Origin: an uncultured Collinsella sp.
GTDB taxonomy: Bacteria; Actinomycetota; Coriobacteriia; Coriobacteriales; Coriobacteriaceae
Length of the DNA stretch: 5,846 bases
Direction: 5' to 3'
Assembly (NCBI GenBank): GCA_900544065.1
Contig: UQTR01000103.1
Coordinates: 1-5,846, forward strand
Part shown: positions 5,810 to 5,846 of the stretch, one piece after another
How the letters are laid out: every line of letters begins with the position of its first letter
How positions within the stretch are numbered: the stretch's first letter is position 1
Notes under the pieces: generated by a model
Seen by the model: only the letters and a program-made list of their open reading frames with translations
Told to the model about the DNA's origin: nothing
The model's database searches: none
Program-made: the position numbers and the translations under genes

Positions 5810-5846
5810 TGTCTCTTATACACATCTCCGAGCCCACGAGACCCTA
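5809..5846. other. Nextera sequencing adapter (artefact, right end)
   Basis: Positions 5809-5842 are the reverse complement of the same 34-base Nextera adapter found at the left end, followed by four index or primer bases. The 38 terminal bases are an exact inverted copy of 1-38. One frame reads SVSYTHLRAHET, the usual adapter peptide. It must not be annotated as a transposon end. Confidence 0.98.

Noticed and set aside
1..5846. Composite transposon with Tn5-like mosaic ends
   Set aside because: The terminal repeats extend beyond the mosaic end exactly as in the Nextera adapter, and no transposase or target duplication is present.
5778..5846. Start of a gene reading MKKRASQSPG at the right end
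   Set aside because: It runs through the terminator stem and then into adapter sequence (SVSYTHLRAHET), with no ribosome binding site.

Overview
The window is a 5.8 kb contig of moderately GC-rich bacterial DNA. Both ends carry untrimmed Illumina Nextera adapter: positions 1-38 and 5809-5846 are an exact inverted pair. The biological sequence is therefore about 39-5808. The best guess for the source is a gut actinobacterium of the Coriobacteriia, Collinsella-like. This is an inference from the character of the PurB protein, the GC-rich coding and the LPXTG/SpaA-type adhesin, not from a search.

Layout from left to right. A short tail (39-116) is followed by a minus-strand terminator (117-153) and by purB, adenylosuccinate lyase, on the minus strand (196-1542). 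PurB is complete and has its signature motif. The next 430 bases (1543-1969) contain no credible gene. They hold a weak purB promoter candidate, two 90% identical repeat copies that start with the 3' tail of a tRNA, a cluster of small hairpins, and an inverted T-arm-like fragment. An intact tRNA-Gly(CCC) gene on the minus strand follows (1970-2044), with its own promoter and intrinsic terminator. About 300 bases of leader then precede one large plus-strand gene (2342-5773).

The large gene encodes a 1143-residue surface protein. In order it has a signal peptide, a thioester (TQXA) domain with Cys70 and Gln128 as the likely cross-linked pair, six CnaB/SpaA-type domains with candidate isopeptide Lys/Glu residues, a cysteine-containing acidic C-terminal domain, and an LPATG sortase signal with membrane anchor and basic tail. 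It probably works as a covalent 'harpoon' adhesin: the thioester reacts with a host or surface amine, the CnaB rod resists pulling and proteolysis, and sortase fixes the base to the cell wall. No sortase or partner pilin gene is in the window. A terminator hairpin follows the stop codon but is cut by the adapter.

The housekeeping gene, the tRNA and the adhesin do not form an operon. The most interesting points are the adhesin's architecture and cysteine content, and the tRNA-tail repeats between purB and the tRNA. These repeats look like the scars of past integration at the tRNA 3' end or like an intergenic repeat family derived from it.
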